A stretch of DNA of 32,900 nucleotides, taken from NCBI GenBank assembly GCA_028868875.1, contig JAGWTS010000015.1, positions 1 to 32,900 on the forward strand, in the 5' to 3' direction. The DNA comes from Burkholderiales bacterium (GTDB taxonomy: Bacteria > Pseudomonadota > Gammaproteobacteria > Burkholderiales > Burkholderiaceae_C). The notes under the pieces were generated by a model that did no database searches, was not told the origin of the DNA, and was given only the letters and a program-made list of their open reading frames with translations. A program made the position numbers and the translations under genes. Shown here one piece after another: positions 31,732 to 32,900 of this stretch (the stretch's first letter is position 1; each line of letters starts with the position of its first letter).

Positions 31732-32309
31732 TGCTTGACGTAGGTGGATTGGAGGATCACCACGGTGGTGGGGCGCACCCCGGTGGCGCGCGCGGTGATG
31801 CGAAAGGCCAGCGGGTTGATCGAGGGGCCGCAGGTCGAGCAGCGGCTGCAGCCGGCGCAGGGCGCGAGCTCGGGCAGGCGCTCGACGATGTAGGCCGGCT
31901 GGCTCGCGAGCGCCACGTTGTCGGGGCCGACGAGCGGCGGCGCGCCGGTCTGGCTGCCGTAGGCGCGCGACTGCGTCGCCCAGTCGATCGTCTGCCAGAT
32001 CGGGGCCGAGGTCGCGCCGCTGGCCGTCTCCGAGGGCGGCATGCACAGCCCCGAGACGCAGGCCAGCGAGAACGGCGAGCTCGCGTCGAGGTGGGCCTGG
32101 ACGTCGGCCTCGCCGTCGCGCAGCGCCGCCTCGGCGGCCTGGAGCGCGACGTTGCGGTCGCGCTCGTTGCCGGCCATGCGCTCCTGGATCGCGCTGCTGC
32201 TCATCGCGCCCAGCGCGATGAAGGCCAGCGCCAGGATCATCACCAGGATGACGATCAGGCTGACGCCGCGTTCGCGGCGCCGCTGAAGAGAGGGGAGGGA
32301 GGACTTCAT
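31728..32309 (-). CDS. pilX: Minor pilin PilX
   Basis: From the ATG at 32309 the product is 193 aa. A basic leader (LQRRRERG) is followed by VSLIVILVMILALAFIALGA, the PilX-type prepilin peptidase site and hydrophobic helix, with Ser/Leu instead of the usual TLIE at the start. The segment SSAIQERMAGNERDRNVALQ and AAEAALRDGE is characteristic of PilX. Six cysteines cluster in the second half (CVSGLC and CAGCSRCSTC), suggesting disulfides after export. A longer reading from an ATG at 32333 adds eight residues; neither start has a strong ribosome site. PilX is a low-abundance pilin needed for assembly together with PilV, PilW and PilE and for placing PilY1. It overlaps pilY1 by four bases. Confidence 0.9.
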   Translation of the reverse strand: MKSSLPSLQRRRERGVSLIVILVMILALAFIALGAMSSSAIQERMAGNERDRNVALQAAEAALRDGEADVQAHLDASSPFSLACVSGLCMPPSETASGATSAPIWQTIDWATQSRAYGSQTGAPPLVGPDNVALASQPAYIVERLPELAPCAGCSRCSTCGPSINPLAFRITARATGVRPTTVVILQSTYVKQ

Positions 32310-32345
32310 CACGGGGCGGATCAGGGAGCGCATCGAGGGGGCGCT

Positions 32346-32900
32346 TCAGGGGGCGGTGTTGCGCAGCGAGGCCACGAGCGAGACCACCGTGCGCATGCGG
32401 TGATCGGTGGGGGTGACGCTGACGCCGGCGAAGACGTAGGGCTGCGGGGTCGTGGTGGTGTTGGCGTCGGGGCCATCGAGCAGGAGTTCGACGCGCGCGC
32501 TCACGACCGTGGTCCAGTCGGTGACGGCGTCGGCGGTCACGAACTGATGCGCCGCCTGGTCGCCCACGGTGTCGATGCCGTAGGTCACCTGCATGCGCTC
32601 GACCCCGGTCACCATCTCGGTGGCCGTCGCCGCCGGCAGGCCGTAGGGCGGCGTCGCGTACGACCATAGCGAGAGCAGGCCGGGCTGGCGCTGGCTCGCT
32701 GCCAGGTAGTAGGTGATGGCCTGCACCCGGTAGACCGTGGCGTCCTGGAGCCAGGCGCGGCCGAGGTCTGCCGTCGCGTTGCCGGGCACCTGTCCGGAGA
32801 CGCCGGCGAGATGCTCGATCGAGCCGCTCGTGCCCGGGTTGGCGTTGCTGGCCTGGAACAGCGCCGCGCCCGAGCAGTCGGCGACGACGAGCAGGTCGCC
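32346..32900 (-). CDS. pilW: Minor pilin PilW, C-terminal part (partial)
   Basis: The frame is open from the end of the window to the TGA at 32346, giving the last 184 residues; the track start at 32789 is an internal GTG. The N-terminal prepilin region is outside the window. The visible part has GDLLVVADCSGAALFQAS, then TVYRVQAITYYLAASQRQPG, TEMVTGVERMQVTYGIDTVG and RVELLLDGP, a layout typical of PilW-type minor pilins. It precedes pilX by a short gap (13 bp to the upstream pilX ATG), in the standard pilW-pilX-pilY1 order. FimT/PilV genes would be expected further upstream. Confidence 0.85.
   Translation of the reverse strand, partial: GDLLVVADCSGAALFQASNANPGTSGSIEHLAGVSGQVPGNATADLGRAWLQDATVYRVQAITYYLAASQRQPGLLSLWSYATPPYGLPAATATEMVTGVERMQVTYGIDTVGDQAAHQFVTADAVTDWTTVVSARVELLLDGPDANTTTTPQPYVFAGVSVTPTDHRMRTVVSLVASLRNTAP

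Noticed and set aside
28288-31743. 1151-aa plus-strand ORF opposite pilY1
   Set aside because: Shadow of pilY1. The composition is repetitive Val/Gly/Arg/His without recognisable domains, and pilY1 is clearly coding on the minus strand.
31728-32333. Upstream ATG (32333) as the pilX start
   Set aside because: Kept only as an alternative. The ATG at 32309 gives a leader length closer to typical PilX, though neither start has a clear ribosome site.
1-32900. tRNA, rRNA, CRISPR, insertion-sequence or prophage signals
   Set aside because: I found no regularly spaced repeats, transposase or integrase-like proteins, or structural RNA signatures. Nearly all DNA is accounted for by chromosomal flagellar, signalling and pilus genes of uniform composition.

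Overview
The window is very GC-rich, almost fully coding DNA with tight gene packing. It carries a flagellar flgNMA / flgBCDEFGHIJKL locus next to a signalling block and a PilW-PilX-PilY1-PilE minor-pilin operon. This layout, the GC content and the protein character suggest a betaproteobacterium of the order Burkholderiales (the Leptothrix/Rubrivivax/Comamonadaceae side). That placement is inferred from gene order and protein character, not from a database search.

Layout. (1) 1-375: the 3' end of an O-GlcNAc-transferase (SPINDLY) type glycosyltransferase. It converges almost end to end on a two-PAS membrane histidine kinase (379-2694, minus). (2) 2916-4505, minus: flgN, flgM and flgA. flgM is preceded by a clear sigma-28 (FliA) promoter. 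(3) 4630-14930, plus: flgB-C-D-E-F-G-H-I-J-K-L, covering the rod, hook, L/P rings, PG hydrolase and hook-filament junctions. It is one run except for a 184-bp gap between flgF and flgG that holds a terminator-like hairpin. (4) 14961-20449, plus: the same run continues with little or no gap into a degenerate-EAL/HDOD protein, a soluble kinase with about eight PAS modules and a HisKA_2 core, and a response regulator with a C-terminal ANTAR RNA-binding domain. (5) 20463-23068, minus: a short RlmN/Cfr-family radical-SAM RNA methyltransferase, translationally coupled to a membrane histidine kinase. (6) 23323-27592, plus: a stand-alone Hpt protein, a REC-PAS-GGDEF-EAL protein and a soluble diguanylate cyclase. 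A good sigma-28-like sequence lies upstream. (7) 27609-32900, minus: pilW (partial), pilX, pilY1, a small secreted unknown protein and pilE. The last four are joined by three successive 4-bp ATGA overlaps.

How it may work together. The two ends encode surface motility machines: a flagellum for swimming and type IV pili for twitching and adhesion. Between them sits about 12 kb of phosphorelay and cyclic-di-GMP genes, the usual currency for switching between motile and sessile states. The points I find least ordinary are the PAS kinase/ANTAR regulator pair at the tail of a flagellar structural operon, the RlmN-like enzyme coupled to a kinase, the sigma-28-like element in front of the Hpt/c-di-GMP operon, and the insertion that separates the I-site-like residues from the GGDEF motif. 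I see no tRNA, rRNA, CRISPR array, insertion sequence or phage gene. No stretch over 300 bp lacks a gene.
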